A stretch of 64,000 nt of DNA from Nemopilema nomurai (taxonomy: Eukaryota; Cnidaria; Scyphozoa; Rhizostomeae; Rhizostomatidae), in NCBI GenBank assembly GCA_003864495.1, contig PEDN01001377.1:1-64000 (forward strand), read 5' to 3'. Under the pieces are notes generated by a model. That model was given only the letters and a program-made list of their open reading frames with translations. It did not search any database and had not been told where the DNA came from. Positions 49,001 to 58,863 of the stretch are shown here, piece after piece. Positions within the stretch are counted from its first letter, which is position 1, and the number at the start of each line of letters is the position of its first letter. Made by a program: the position numbers and the translations under genes.

Positions 49001-52000
49001 GTTGGTCTTTCAATAATCACCAACGATCAGGAATCAAAATAAATCACTATCAGTCATAATGATTGATCCATTACATTGATCATTATTATTATCAACTGTT
49101 CATTACCTAGTCGATGATTAAAATGAAACAACTAGGTACTACTACTTCTAGTGAGCCTACGTCAAACCACATGGTCATCGCTGCAATTTGTGCAAATTTA
49201 ACAAATCGGGTTGCATTAATCACGTATAAATTTTCCTTCTCAGGATTTTTCTGCTCCTGAGCGGAAGCTTCAGGGTTTGTCTTCCAAGATCCCATCCTAC
49301 GAATGCATCCCATTTACTCCACCATGGATGAGCAACAACAATTCTGTGAGTTATCACTCCTTTATCGTTCTCTTTATTGCGAATGATTCAAAATTAGCGA
49401 ATTGATTTCTTTTTTCTGTCGAAAAGTCGAACAGTACAATCTGTTTGTGTCTCCGCCGTTTCGTAAATCTGTCTGCCTGTTCATTTGTCTTTTTTATGAA
49501 ATTGCTGTGTTCAGTAATGGTATTACGTGACCTTTGACCCTCCACACCTTTCGTTGTGACCTTATTGTCCTCTTTGACCTTATGGCCACAATTTTATCGA
49601 CTATGCCCATTTTACCTATTATGCCATTGTATATCATGTTCTGAAATGTCATATTTAAACAGGGTATCCAGACTCCCCGTGAATATGGCAGTGACTTAGG
49701 CATACCAATTATCACCCCGATGACGTCAAACTCGATCCAGCCCTCGGCCTCTTCCACGCAACCCACTAATACATCATTGCCAACGCCTGCCATCCTGACA
49801 GAAGCTCCGCCAAACGAGGGGGATTCCCAAGGGCGATTACCTGTGCTGGAAAGTTTCCGCAATACAATTCACTACAATGCCAGCATGTATAGTGATGCCA
49901 ACACGACTGTGGATTCAGTGAAGGTGAGCACGTGAAGCCAAGTTTCTGAACACGTGAAAAAGAAGGGAAACAGGATACATTGTCCGCAGAATCCTTTATG
50001 ATTGTTTAATGAACTTTCCAGTTACATTCAGAACAACATGGATTTTCACAAATTTTCACATGGTTATTTCAAGTCAGGCAGCGTATCTGCACCCTACTTA
50101 CCCTCTCCCCCTATTGGTAATCAACGAAAATTATGTGCGTTGTCTTTCTATATCCTCATCAGACTCCCATATCATGCCAAGTAGGGAAACATAAAACTTT
50201 TATTTTCTGCTGTGAAAATTAAGTTTAACATGGATTTTTCGTTTTTAGAATTTTTCAGTTGGGTTGATGGAAGAAACCTCGCGAATTCCTTCGTCCGAAC
50301 AGCTCTGTTTCACTCCCCCGTGGATTGAAAACGAGGATGGCGACATCCCTGAAGATCAAGGCATTGTAAGTAGCGCTGTCTCTGATTCTTAGTAGCCTGG
50401 GGTTGATTCATTGACGCGGAACCACGTCATCCCAACCAATCAGGATCATGTTGCTGCGGGGCTCCAGTGCAGCCAAACGAATTAACATGTCCACTGATTT
50501 AAGAATGTTAACTTTTCCCGAAATATTATGGTTACGATGACACACGAGTGACGACCTATCTCAATATAAAGAGCTTCGCTTAGAATATTTCGTAATTTCG
50601 AGTTGGTTATGGGACATGAAAACAGACAGGTAACTGTAAGTTGTTGAAATAAGAATACATAGACCAAGAAATGGTAATAGAATTCTTTCCACTAATGACA
50701 ATACGTTTATGACTATTGATAATGACACGTGAGAGTTGATTTGCTTCGAAAACTTCAAATGGCTTTTCTAGTTATCTGGAGTCAGTAAGGAAATGACGTA
50801 AATATATCCCATGAAGCACTGCTCAGTTAGCAAGCATAGCCCGTAATTCAATTTGATGAATGTCTAACCAAGGAAATGTGCTTTTTTCTTAGGACGAACC
50901 AGAAGCAGATAAATCGGCACAAGAATTGACCCTTGAGGAGCAGCGTGCAATCGAAGAAGAGGTTCGCAAAACAGGCACCGAGGAAGTGGAAGCCAAGGCA
51001 CAAGAGCAAAGAAAAGCCCAGAGCGAGGCAGCCGCGGGCAATCCCGGACAAGAGGCTGTAGTTGCCGGTCCTCCCGGCAGGGACAGCGGTTTTTGTAGCG
51101 AGCAAGATCAGAAGCAGAAGCAACAAGAGCAGCAGCAAGCAGAAGTAAGAACCCCCTGATTCAATGAAGATATTGATAGTTATGTGTATGCCTCCTCAAC
51201 ATCTCCAGGGTGTTCGTGGCCATGCATCGTGTGACCATGCTCAATACTCAGTTTTGTTTAATTCGTAAGAAAGTTTCGAGTGTTTACAAATGCTGGATCC
51301 AAAAAACATTTTTCTAAACATTGGACTTCAATGAATAATACATGATTCCTTAAAGCCCTGTTATAATGAATTAATACTATTTTCATTGTAAAGTTTTGTA
51401 TCACGAAACATTTGTTCACGAATTAACATTTGTTTAAAAAGTTTTTTTACATTATATTTGGACCTTTCACCCCCGAATAAGGTCACGGTAATTCTATAAA
51501 AAGATTTTAAGTCAACCCTTTGCCTGTAGAATGCTTTGGCAGACACAGAGGTCGGAAAGTCAGAAGACCCATATGACGAGAATGATGATCAATGTATCAT
51601 TGGAGAGGACAAGGATGATGATAATCAATCACCCAATCATTGTTGGTCATCAAAGGAATCATCTGGATCAAACCAGACTGATATATCAACAGTTGTTAAC
51701 CCAGCTACGTCTGTTCCAATAACTGCACCAGGGTCTCCTGACCCTGATGGCTCCGAGGCATCCGACGATGAAATCTCTGAGGCCGAAGGTCATGAGCCAG
51801 GTCAGGGTCAGGGGTCAAAGCCGCAGGATATCTGTCCAAAAACAGTTGCCTCTGCCCCGGAGCCGGAGCAAGTTAAACCAAATGTCATCAGTACAAGTAT
51901 GAAGAATCCGTACCTCCACCACAACAAACCGTGCAGCTACCAACACTCTGGGCTTCCGTTGCCAGGGGGTAAAGCTCTGCCAAGTCAGCAGGCCTTTTCG

Positions 52001-55000
52001 AGGATGCAGCTGACGTCAAGGCATTTCCATGCGGGATCCTTTGATTCTGCGCAGCAGAATTACAGCACGACTCAAGTTATGATGCACCCAAGACAAGCAG
52101 CACCTTACCAGAATCCACCACAAAGCTACAATGCAGAGCAACATCCCCCACGGATACCTGTCCAGCCGTATGTAAGTCATTACGAGGACAAAGGTCAAAT
52201 GCCGGTCAAATGCCAATGCCGGGTCAGATATCAGGTCAAATGTCTGGTCAGCTAAGAGGACAAGGGTCAAACCAACTTGACTACGGTTCTCAGATGAATC
52301 CCAGTGTGCATTACAAAGGACAGCCGCCGATGATGCGTCAGCCGCAGCCGGCAATGCCTCCTCAAGTCACGCATCGAATGCCACATCCACACATGCATCC
52401 ACAGATGACCTATTACAGAGGTCAAAGGCCTGTTTACAGTGGGGGCCCGCCATCATATCATCAAGTCATGGGTCATCCAGGTCAAATGCCCATGGGCCAC
52501 TCAAGCAGGCAACGGCATTTGGATGCATACTATGGTGGTATGCATGGGATGATGGAAGAAACGTACAGCAAGGCAATGCAGCAAGGACTATTGGATATGG
52601 TTAACAGGGAGAATTGCATGAGCGATGTAAGTTATGATTTGAAGTAATGCTATAGATGTTGAAGTGAGCTTGACAGGTCATAGGTCATAGGTCAGGTTGC
52701 TGTTGATCTTGAAAGGTCATGCGGTAAAAGTCAAAAGGAGTTTTCTGGAGAAGCAAAGAGGCACGTTAGGGGTGCCTGGGAATTGTATGTGTATTTCAGT
52801 GGAGTATAAAGTGTTGTGTTCTGGGTTGGAACACGTGTATTTTTGCTGCAGAAGTATAAAGCAAATGGCAGAAGTACACCTCCTTTCGACAAACGGCACT
52901 TTTCTTTTTAAAATTGCCTTTTACTGTCCCCCCATTCAATGATGATTATTGTAATGGCAAACTTAACGCTTTGATCAGGAAAAGATGCCTTCGCATGGTC
53001 AATCACAGCCCCGCAGCGTCAGCCAATTGAACTTGCAGTTAGGCCAGGACCAACAGCAAAAGAACTCGGACAATGCGAGTGTGGTCAGCTTTTCAAGTGT
53101 CGCTGCGTCGCACCAGAACCTGGACACAATTGACATGGTCTCCTCCCTGCTAAGCATGCTGGGAACGCACGACAAGGACGATGTTGCTAGGACACTATTG
53201 GCCATGTCCAGTAGCACAGACTCGTGCAGTGCGATGCGACAATCCGGTTGCCTCCCATTGTTAATCAAGTTGCTGCATGATCCTGAATACGAGGTTAAAG
53301 GAATAAATTGGGAGGCCAGACATAGAGCAGGTGACGTCACAATCTTTATGCTGAAAAATTGCTCGTGTTTTAAGCACATCAGCTTGAGAACATTTGAGGT
53401 CCAAGTGTCTCTACATTTCCTCCATAGATGGTTTTTTGACTTTCCAGTGGTCTCTTAGGAAGAGTGGGAGACCTGAAATGTGTTTTATGGCTATGGTTCA
53501 TGACTTTTTTGTATATTATTTTTTTAAGACCAACATTATCTAGTCGACTATTTAGAGCTAATAATTAGTCCTTGAAACCAAGGTTTTAGAGCAAAGGTCT
53601 ATTCCGCCAGAGTTTCAACACCCTTAGGCTGGTCATATTAAAATCTATAGCAGTCTTTTTATCACGAAGTGAAATTTTGAGTGCCAAATAGACTAATCTG
53701 AATCTTAAATCTAGCTGTATTTGATGCATTTTAAACATTGATAACAACTAATTGCTGACCTTTGACACCAATGACACTTGTTTGACCTTCACGACAAGAC
53801 CAATGGTTTTTATACACCTTCAAAAATAACTTTCAACATTTTAGGCCGTGCACTCCACAATATCATCAATTCGGGAATTGTCGACCGCAAGGGACGCCGG
53901 GAGGTTCGTGTGCTGCGCCTGATCGAGATTGTCCGTGCCCATAGTGAGGCTGTTCTCAGTGGCAACATGGAGAGGTACCAAGCCCACAAAGGCGCGCCAG
54001 CGTTGCGAGATCATGGTCCAGGCCCCGCAGTTGCAGCTTTGATGAAACTCTCTTTTGAGGAGGAGCACAAGAACACCATAACAGAGCTTGGAGGATTACA
54101 GGTTAGTTTTATTTAGGTCATTCGATGCCAAGGCGTTCATTGAGCGTAAAATATGACGTCATTTTTATGAGCTACTTGTCAAAAAGGTGATTGTTGTCAA
54201 TAATGGCAGTATTTCCAATGTTGAAGATTTTCATTCTACTTATTTATTATTAAGGGCATGAAAAGAAAATGTTCCTTCCTGCGACCGGAAAAAAATCATG
54301 CATAAATTTCCTGCAAAGATAGAAAGATTAAAGAGAAAAGATATCCCCCGAAAGCAGTATTGAAATTTTTTGTATCATAGAGCGTTCATGGAGCGTAAAT
54401 AATGACGTCATTTTGTATGAGCTACTTATTAAAAAAGAGACAGTTGTCAATAATGGCAGTACTTCCAGCGTATTATAGTTTATTTCAAATTAAATTCTAC
54501 TTACTTATAATTATATATATGCGATTATTATTACGGTTATGCTCTTTCAGGTGATAGCAGAACTCTTGCAAGTCGACTACAATTCAAACGGACAGTGTAA
54601 GGATCCCTATAGCATAACCCTGCGCAAGTACGCTGGGATGGCGCTTATTAATCTCACCTACAGCGACAGCCGTAACAAGAATACCCTGCTAGAGATGATG
54701 GGAGCTCTGAAGGCTGTTGTTGCGGGGCTTTCGTCGTCCGAGGAGGAGGAGCTAGTGCAGGTTTCTGCGGGAATTCTGCGCAACGTCTCGTGGAAGTCAG
54801 ACGAGAATGGGAAAAGAACCCTGGCTGAGGTAAGCATACGGAAAGTTGAAAATACAGAAAGATGCTAAGCTGCTAAATTGGGACTTTTTCCCGCTATTGG
54901 GTTACTCTGCTTACCATCCAGTGCAAACACTCTTTCACTCTTACTAATAGCATTGCACGACTGCTCTCAAGTATAACCGTGTAGCCTAAACCCTCGCTCT

Positions 55001-58000
55001 ACATGGTATTTCATGATTTCAGGTCAACACAGCCCGCAACCTGATGACCGCTGTGCAGCACATCCGCAGCGAGGCAGCAATCCGCAGCATCCTCAGTGCC
55101 GTGTGGAACCTCTCAGCCCATAGTCCTGACAACAAAGAGGAGATATGTTCGACCCCCGGCTCCTTAAAATTCCTCTGCTACGCATTGAACTATCGTAGCC
55201 CGTCACGGACTCTAGTCATACCGGAAAATGCAGGGGGGATCATGAGAAACATTTCTTCGCACATCGCTATCAAGCCGGAATATAGGCAGATCTTGAGGGA
55301 TCATGGCTGTTTGAAGGTAATGTCCCCCTGTAACAAGGAACAATGCATTGAACGTATATTATTAAAGTACGACGACAAGGGGGTGCTGGTATTTTCCTGC
55401 CAGTGTTTTTAAGCATTCTCACTTTTGACAGCTCAACCCTTGCTATTTATGAAGTAATATTTCGTTAAGAAATAAGAAAGTACAGATTGTAACAAGTACC
55501 TAGAAAAGATTGTGACATGCAGAAAGAAAAAATGAACCGTGAAAGAATAAAAGAAACGCTGCGTAGGAGCCGGAGGGTCGGTATATAATCGGTCTGGTGA
55601 ACGCCTGCGGTCAGGCACTCAAGAGGTGTGAATGAAGGCTTTGGTGTCGACAGGAATTAGATTGCTAGGCTTTGGTTTCATTGTCTTGGCTATTGGCTGA
55701 AAGAAATAATGGAGCTAGCACTTATTAGCCATGCAATGAGAAAGCCCCTGCTGTTCTAAAGAGAAAGAGTGATAAGTATTTATGCTTGCCACTTGGAGTT
55801 TGTGACAAGGCGCACCATTGATCTAAACAAATAATAGATCGAGGAACTCTTGGTGTGACCACCTTGTTATAATCACGTGAGACCAAAGTAGCATATTATT
55901 AAGTTAAAGTTTGTGGCCTTACCTTGCTATTTCTCTCCCCAGGTTCTCATCTCCCACCTTCGCTCGCCGAGCACACGTGTCGTCTCCAACGCATGTGGCA
56001 TTCTATGGAACCTTTCCGCACGCTGCATTGAAGACCAGGAACTCCTTTGGGAACTAGGCGCAGTGTCGATGCTGAAGACACTGGTGCATTCAAAACACAA
56101 GTCGATATCAAAGAGCTCTGCCTCTGCTCTGCGAAACCTTATGGCTGTCAAGCCCGGAAGTAGCAGTACCGATAACGAATCGCATGCTTCATTCAGTTTC
56201 AAACGATCAAAGACACTTCCTGGAAAATCAAGGGCTTCTCAGAACAGCTTACGATCTGACCGGAAGTACAAATCATTCTTCGGCAAGAAACTTTCTGTGA
56301 AAGAAACGGTAGTGCAAGGAAACGAGTCGAGTTCAACAGCGAAAAAAGTCCCTGTGCGAGGGCTCCCGAATATAACCGAAGATTCTCGGAAAGTGCATCG
56401 CAAGGTTAAACATGGGGAGCCCCATTACTACGCCGATCTATACCAAGATCCTCCGCGAAGGGGCATCACCATGCCGCAAGCCAAAGATCCAACAGTTGTC
56501 TTGTATTCGTCGGAGAATCCCCACAGCGCTCACGAAGGAAACCAGGAGGACCTTGCTGCTTGCTTCAATGGCAGCCGGGTGGACCGGTGGAACAACTTGC
56601 AAAATGGAGCGCCTTGCAGTTGCAAGCACGGAGCATTCCAGAATCGACCACCCCAAGGGGTTGACACCCTGCAGCAGGGAATGAAAAATATGATCATCCA
56701 AGAAGAATCACCCATAATTACTAGACAAAGACACGGCAGTTCCAGCTCAAGTTTATCATCGTGTTCACCCCCGTCACAGGTAACATGATGTCCTTTGTTG
56801 ATTTTAATACGTCACTGGACGGTAACTGTCAGTTCTCTGGAAAGTTAAATCAAATATTTCTCAACGGCCTTATTTAGCGATCGGTTCGCAAAGAGTAAAT
56901 CTCTCAAGAGCCTCCCCCCTTGTAGTGTAATTGTGATAGTCAGGCAGAAGTGAACGCAACAAACAAACCACTCGCTTTGAGGTGTAAAACTGATTGGTCA
57001 TAGGAATGAAAAGGAGGATTATATACAGTGACACATTTACCCTTGGGCCCACTGAGCCCAGGCCAAGGGGCTCCCTAAAGTTTTCAACTTTAGTGAGCCC
57101 CGAGTAACGTTTTAAAAACCTACATGAAGTAGTGCTTTATAGTGCCTAGAGCCCCGACGGTCCTAAATGCGGCACTGGTTATATATGGGTGAAAATGAAG
57201 CTAGTGTAATACTTACATATACAATATACATATACATAATTGATGACAAATAGTACTACCACAGTTTTACGGGCCCGAATGAGTAGTACAGGGGCTAATT
57301 GCTTGAAATTGTGTCCGTATCTCAATAGTTTGATTTTGAATATAACCTACCGTTTAAGCCGAATCAAATAATCTCAAATGAAGGTTACATTGGTATTTCT
57401 CCCTCTCCTCATCACGGTCACAAAAAATTGCATAGGAAATATCGAATTTGTTTTTTTCAGAGTTACTTGATAATAATACTAATAATGTTCCTTTTTTACA
57501 GCCGCATCCAGCCAATCAGATGATGCCACGCGTAGAAACCGAGAACTCACCGCTGTCTATATTCCGAGAGCGGAAGCCTAACCCGGGCCTTTGTCTGCAT
57601 AGGCGCTCCATGTCTGATACAATTTCTGAATTCGGACATCCAAGCCAATTACCAAACCAGCCTTCTCACGCAGTGACCGACTCTGAGCTAGCGAAACCGG
57701 ACCATTTTTCCTGGTACAACCATGCACAAAAGCCGGTTCTGTATCATAAGGCAGTAGAGCATTATGAAATGAAAGAAATCGTGCCCAAATCACAGGCGTT
57801 TTATAACGTTAGGCCCATCGGCCGTTACGACGAAGTTTCGCATTACGAGACGCACTTTTTATCGCCTTACGACGATTGCCCACTGTCTATCGTAAAAGAT
57901 TCGGTTCTCTTCCCGCATTTTTCATTGGGTTATCGCCCAAAGCAGGAGTGCACGCCTCCGAGACAAGGAGAGCGTCCGCCGGAATCAACGACGCCAAAAG

Positions 58001-58863
58001 TTTTCGTTCAAGAAACGCGTTACGACGTTCGACAAGCGTATCATCGGCGCTCTAACGAAACTATTTCGAGCTCTTTGTCCGGTTCGCGCGAGGAACTGCG
58101 GCGAAAGTGTAGACACAACCATTCAGGAACGAGTGTTTGGCAATGTGATTGTTACGAAACAGGGAATGTTTGGATTCGTAAAGGTCAAGAGAAGAAGAAA
58201 GGTCAAGCTGAGCACGTCTACAGCCAAACATCAACATGGCCGGAAAGTTCAAAGATCAATCGATCAGATTCGCTGAAAGCCGCAAGACAGGATTCTCAGA
58301 ATTACTGGGCTCATCCTCCGTGGCCTGGCGCAGTATACCAGGGTCCGCCAAGTCAGAGCAACACAACAACAAACCACCCAAGAATGGGATCGAAAGGTGG
58401 ACTTAGAAGCGATGATGAATTGAGACAGTCTAAAGAAATGCTAGATTCACGTGATTGCGATGCAAGGTCATTTCTTGGTAATGACAATGTTTTTCTTGGA
58501 AACGATCAGAGACTTCCTCCTCAAGAGAAGATGATATCAAGTCCGCAAGGACATTATGGGATAGCGACTCCAGTTAAGGACCCGCATGTTGTTTCCGGAC
58601 CGGAGATGCCAGTACAGGAGATCATAAATAGAGATCCGGGTGTAGCGGACCAGAACCAAAGTAATGTTTTGAATAAAGAACGGGCCGGTGCTGATAAAAA
58701 GACGGAAGATTCTGAGGGAAAGAAGCCGCTGAGATCGAGTTTGAAAACCCCATCTGATGGTTTAAGAAAGCTCCGGAAGAAACACATCACTCAGAAAGTG
58801 GTTACTTCAGTGGAAAAGAAGAAGTCAAAGGGAAAGGATAATGTCATGGTCACTTCTCTTTAG
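37003..58863 (+). CDS. APC: APC (adenomatous polyposis coli) homologue
   Basis: APC scaffolds the beta-catenin destruction complex and binds microtubules and junctional PDZ proteins. The exons are 37003-37012, 37909-38013, 41872-41920, 42977-43061, 43727-43892, 44739-45220, 45869-46264, 46789-46923, 47362-47475, 47631-47789, 48111-48200, 48497-48751, 49244-49345, 49663-49923, 50249-50365, 50893-51144, 51530-52171, 52228-52626, 52979-53330, 53845-54101, 54551-54829, 55023-55316, 55943-56779, 57502-58863. They total 7200 nt, 2399 residues plus TAG, with all phases consistent. The armadillo region is unmistakable (VSSLLSMLGTHDKDD, RTLLAMSSSTDSC, MRQSGCLPLLIKLL, GMALINLTYSD, LSAVWNLSAHSPDNK). Human APC is 2843 residues. 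The first exons (37003-43892) rest on phase and splice fit only. The segment 52172-52227 may be a microintron or a frameshift. Candidate poly(A) signal AATAAA at 59921. Confidence 0.9.
38014..41871 (+). other. Long APC intron without recognisable content
   Basis: AT-rich, with only short frames lacking splice partners. No repeat array or inverted-repeat element was recognised in it. Confidence 0.5.
42440..42524. mobile_element. hAT-like mini-MITE, 85 bp, in APC intron
   Basis: CAGTGGCGTAGCTA at the left and TAGCTACGCCACTG at the right are perfect 14-bp inverted repeats. The 8-bp flanks CATAAAGG (left) and TATAAAGG (right) match at 7 of 8. An 8-bp target duplication and CAGTG ends are typical of hAT elements. 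Confidence 0.82.
44974..45069 (+). repeat. Coding SQAPVF hexapeptide repeat in APC
   Basis: An 18-bp unit, TCTCAGGCACCTGTGTTC, repeats about five times in exon 44739-45220, giving SQAPVF copies. Near-identity of the copies at DNA level points to recent slippage or unequal exchange and likely length variation in the population. Confidence 0.92.
45540..45862. repeat. ~73-bp tandem repeat rich in TGATCA, in APC intron
   Basis: AAGGTGATCATAAGATT or close variants recur at 45611, 45684, 45757 and about 45828, with an earlier weak copy at about 45540. Units also carry TTTATTGATAATTAATCATG. The repeat nearly abuts the exon at 45869. Confidence 0.85.
45930..46062 (+). other. APC: Poly-glutamine / PKQQQQ tract in APC exon 45869-46264
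   Basis: CAACAACAACAG runs with interspersed CCCAAA encode QPKQQQQPKQQQQ-type sequence. It is low complexity and probably disordered. The exon then becomes acidic/basic and ends in ELDHVR, the junction motif that recurs in the following exons. Confidence 0.85.
46789..50365 (+). other. APC: Tandem phase-0 exon array encoding SRIPS-TPPW modules, before the armadillo domain
   Basis: Exons alternate between two types and all begin and end in phase 0. Type A starts DFT/DFS/NFS and ends around PPW: DFTDMD...IIKRPPIW (46789-46923), DFSDRK...VCLSPPW (47362-47475), DFTKYD...SRIPSNERIHLTPPW (48111-48200), DFSAPE...SKIPSYECIPFTPPW (49244-49345), NFSVGL...SRIPSSEQLCFTPPW (50249-50365). Type B starts G.(Q)TP and ends (D)SVK or similar: 47631-47789, 48497-48751, 49663-49923. 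Junctions thus read DSVK|DFT. I know no such motif upstream of the armadillo repeats in vertebrate APC. Confidence 0.8.
48945..49100. repeat. TGATCA/AATCAT-rich intronic stretch
   Basis: Scattered GATCA, AATCAC and TGATCATTATT words resemble the 45540-45862 repeat and the window start (1-490). It may be an old dispersed family; no clean period is seen. Confidence 0.4.
51530..52626 (+). other. APC: APC G/Q/P/M-rich pre-armadillo exon(s)
   Basis: The open frame 51530-52171 continues in a different frame from 52228 to 52626. A GTAAGT donor at 52172 and a CAG acceptor ending at 52227 would remove 56 nt in phase 0. Alternatively one G is missing in GCCGGTCAAA near 52203, since restoring it would make the GQM codon pattern continuous. 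The second part is rich in M, G, Q, P and H and ends DMVNRENCMSD, joining exon 52979 in phase 0. Confidence 0.7.
52979..56180 (+). other. APC: APC armadillo-repeat domain (5 exons)
   Basis: Exons 52979-53330, 53845-54101, 54551-54829, 55023-55316 and the first ~240 nt of 55943-56779 encode the APC armadillo region. Diagnostic blocks are SLLSMLGTHDKDDVARTLLA, GRREVRVLRLIEIVRAHSEA, LMKLSFEEEHKNTITELGGL, RSEAAIRSILSAVWNLSAH, GGIMRNISSHIAIKPEYRQI, CGILWNLSARCIEDQELLWE and MLKTLVHSKHKSISKSSASA. Exon 53330 ends in EARHRA|G, exactly where human APC reads EARARA, which fixes that donor. Confidence 0.95.
54135..54525. repeat. Duplicated ~110-bp intronic block with TGACGTCA, APC
   Basis: Two copies about 250 bp apart share GAGCGTAAA, ATGACGTCATTTT, ATGAGCTACTT, TTGTCAATAATGGCAGTA and TTCTACTTA. 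They lie in intron 54102-54550. Confidence 0.88.
56180..58863 (+). other. APC: APC C-terminal region; ends in VTSL
   Basis: The protein runs through a basic segment (RSKTLPGKSRASQNSLRSDR), a possible 20-residue-repeat-like element (IIQEESPIITRQRHGSSSSS plus LSS, 56695-56770) and a long terminal exon (57502-58863). A second candidate is VFVQETRYD...ISSSLS near 58000. I see no SAMP axin-binding motif. The last exon includes LRSSLKTPSDGLRKLRKKH and ends NVMVTSL, a class I PDZ ligand like the SYLVTSV terminus of human APC. Confidence 0.8.
57026..57177. mobile_element. hAT-like MITE, 152 bp, in the last APC intron
   Basis: The ends CAGTGACACATTTA and TAAATGCGGCACTG are inverted with two mismatches. 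The flanks ATTATATA and GTTATATA match at 7 of 8, giving an 8-bp target duplication. Internal palindromes (CCTTGGGCCC..., CTAAAGTTTTCAACTTTAG) would fold. Confidence 0.72.
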
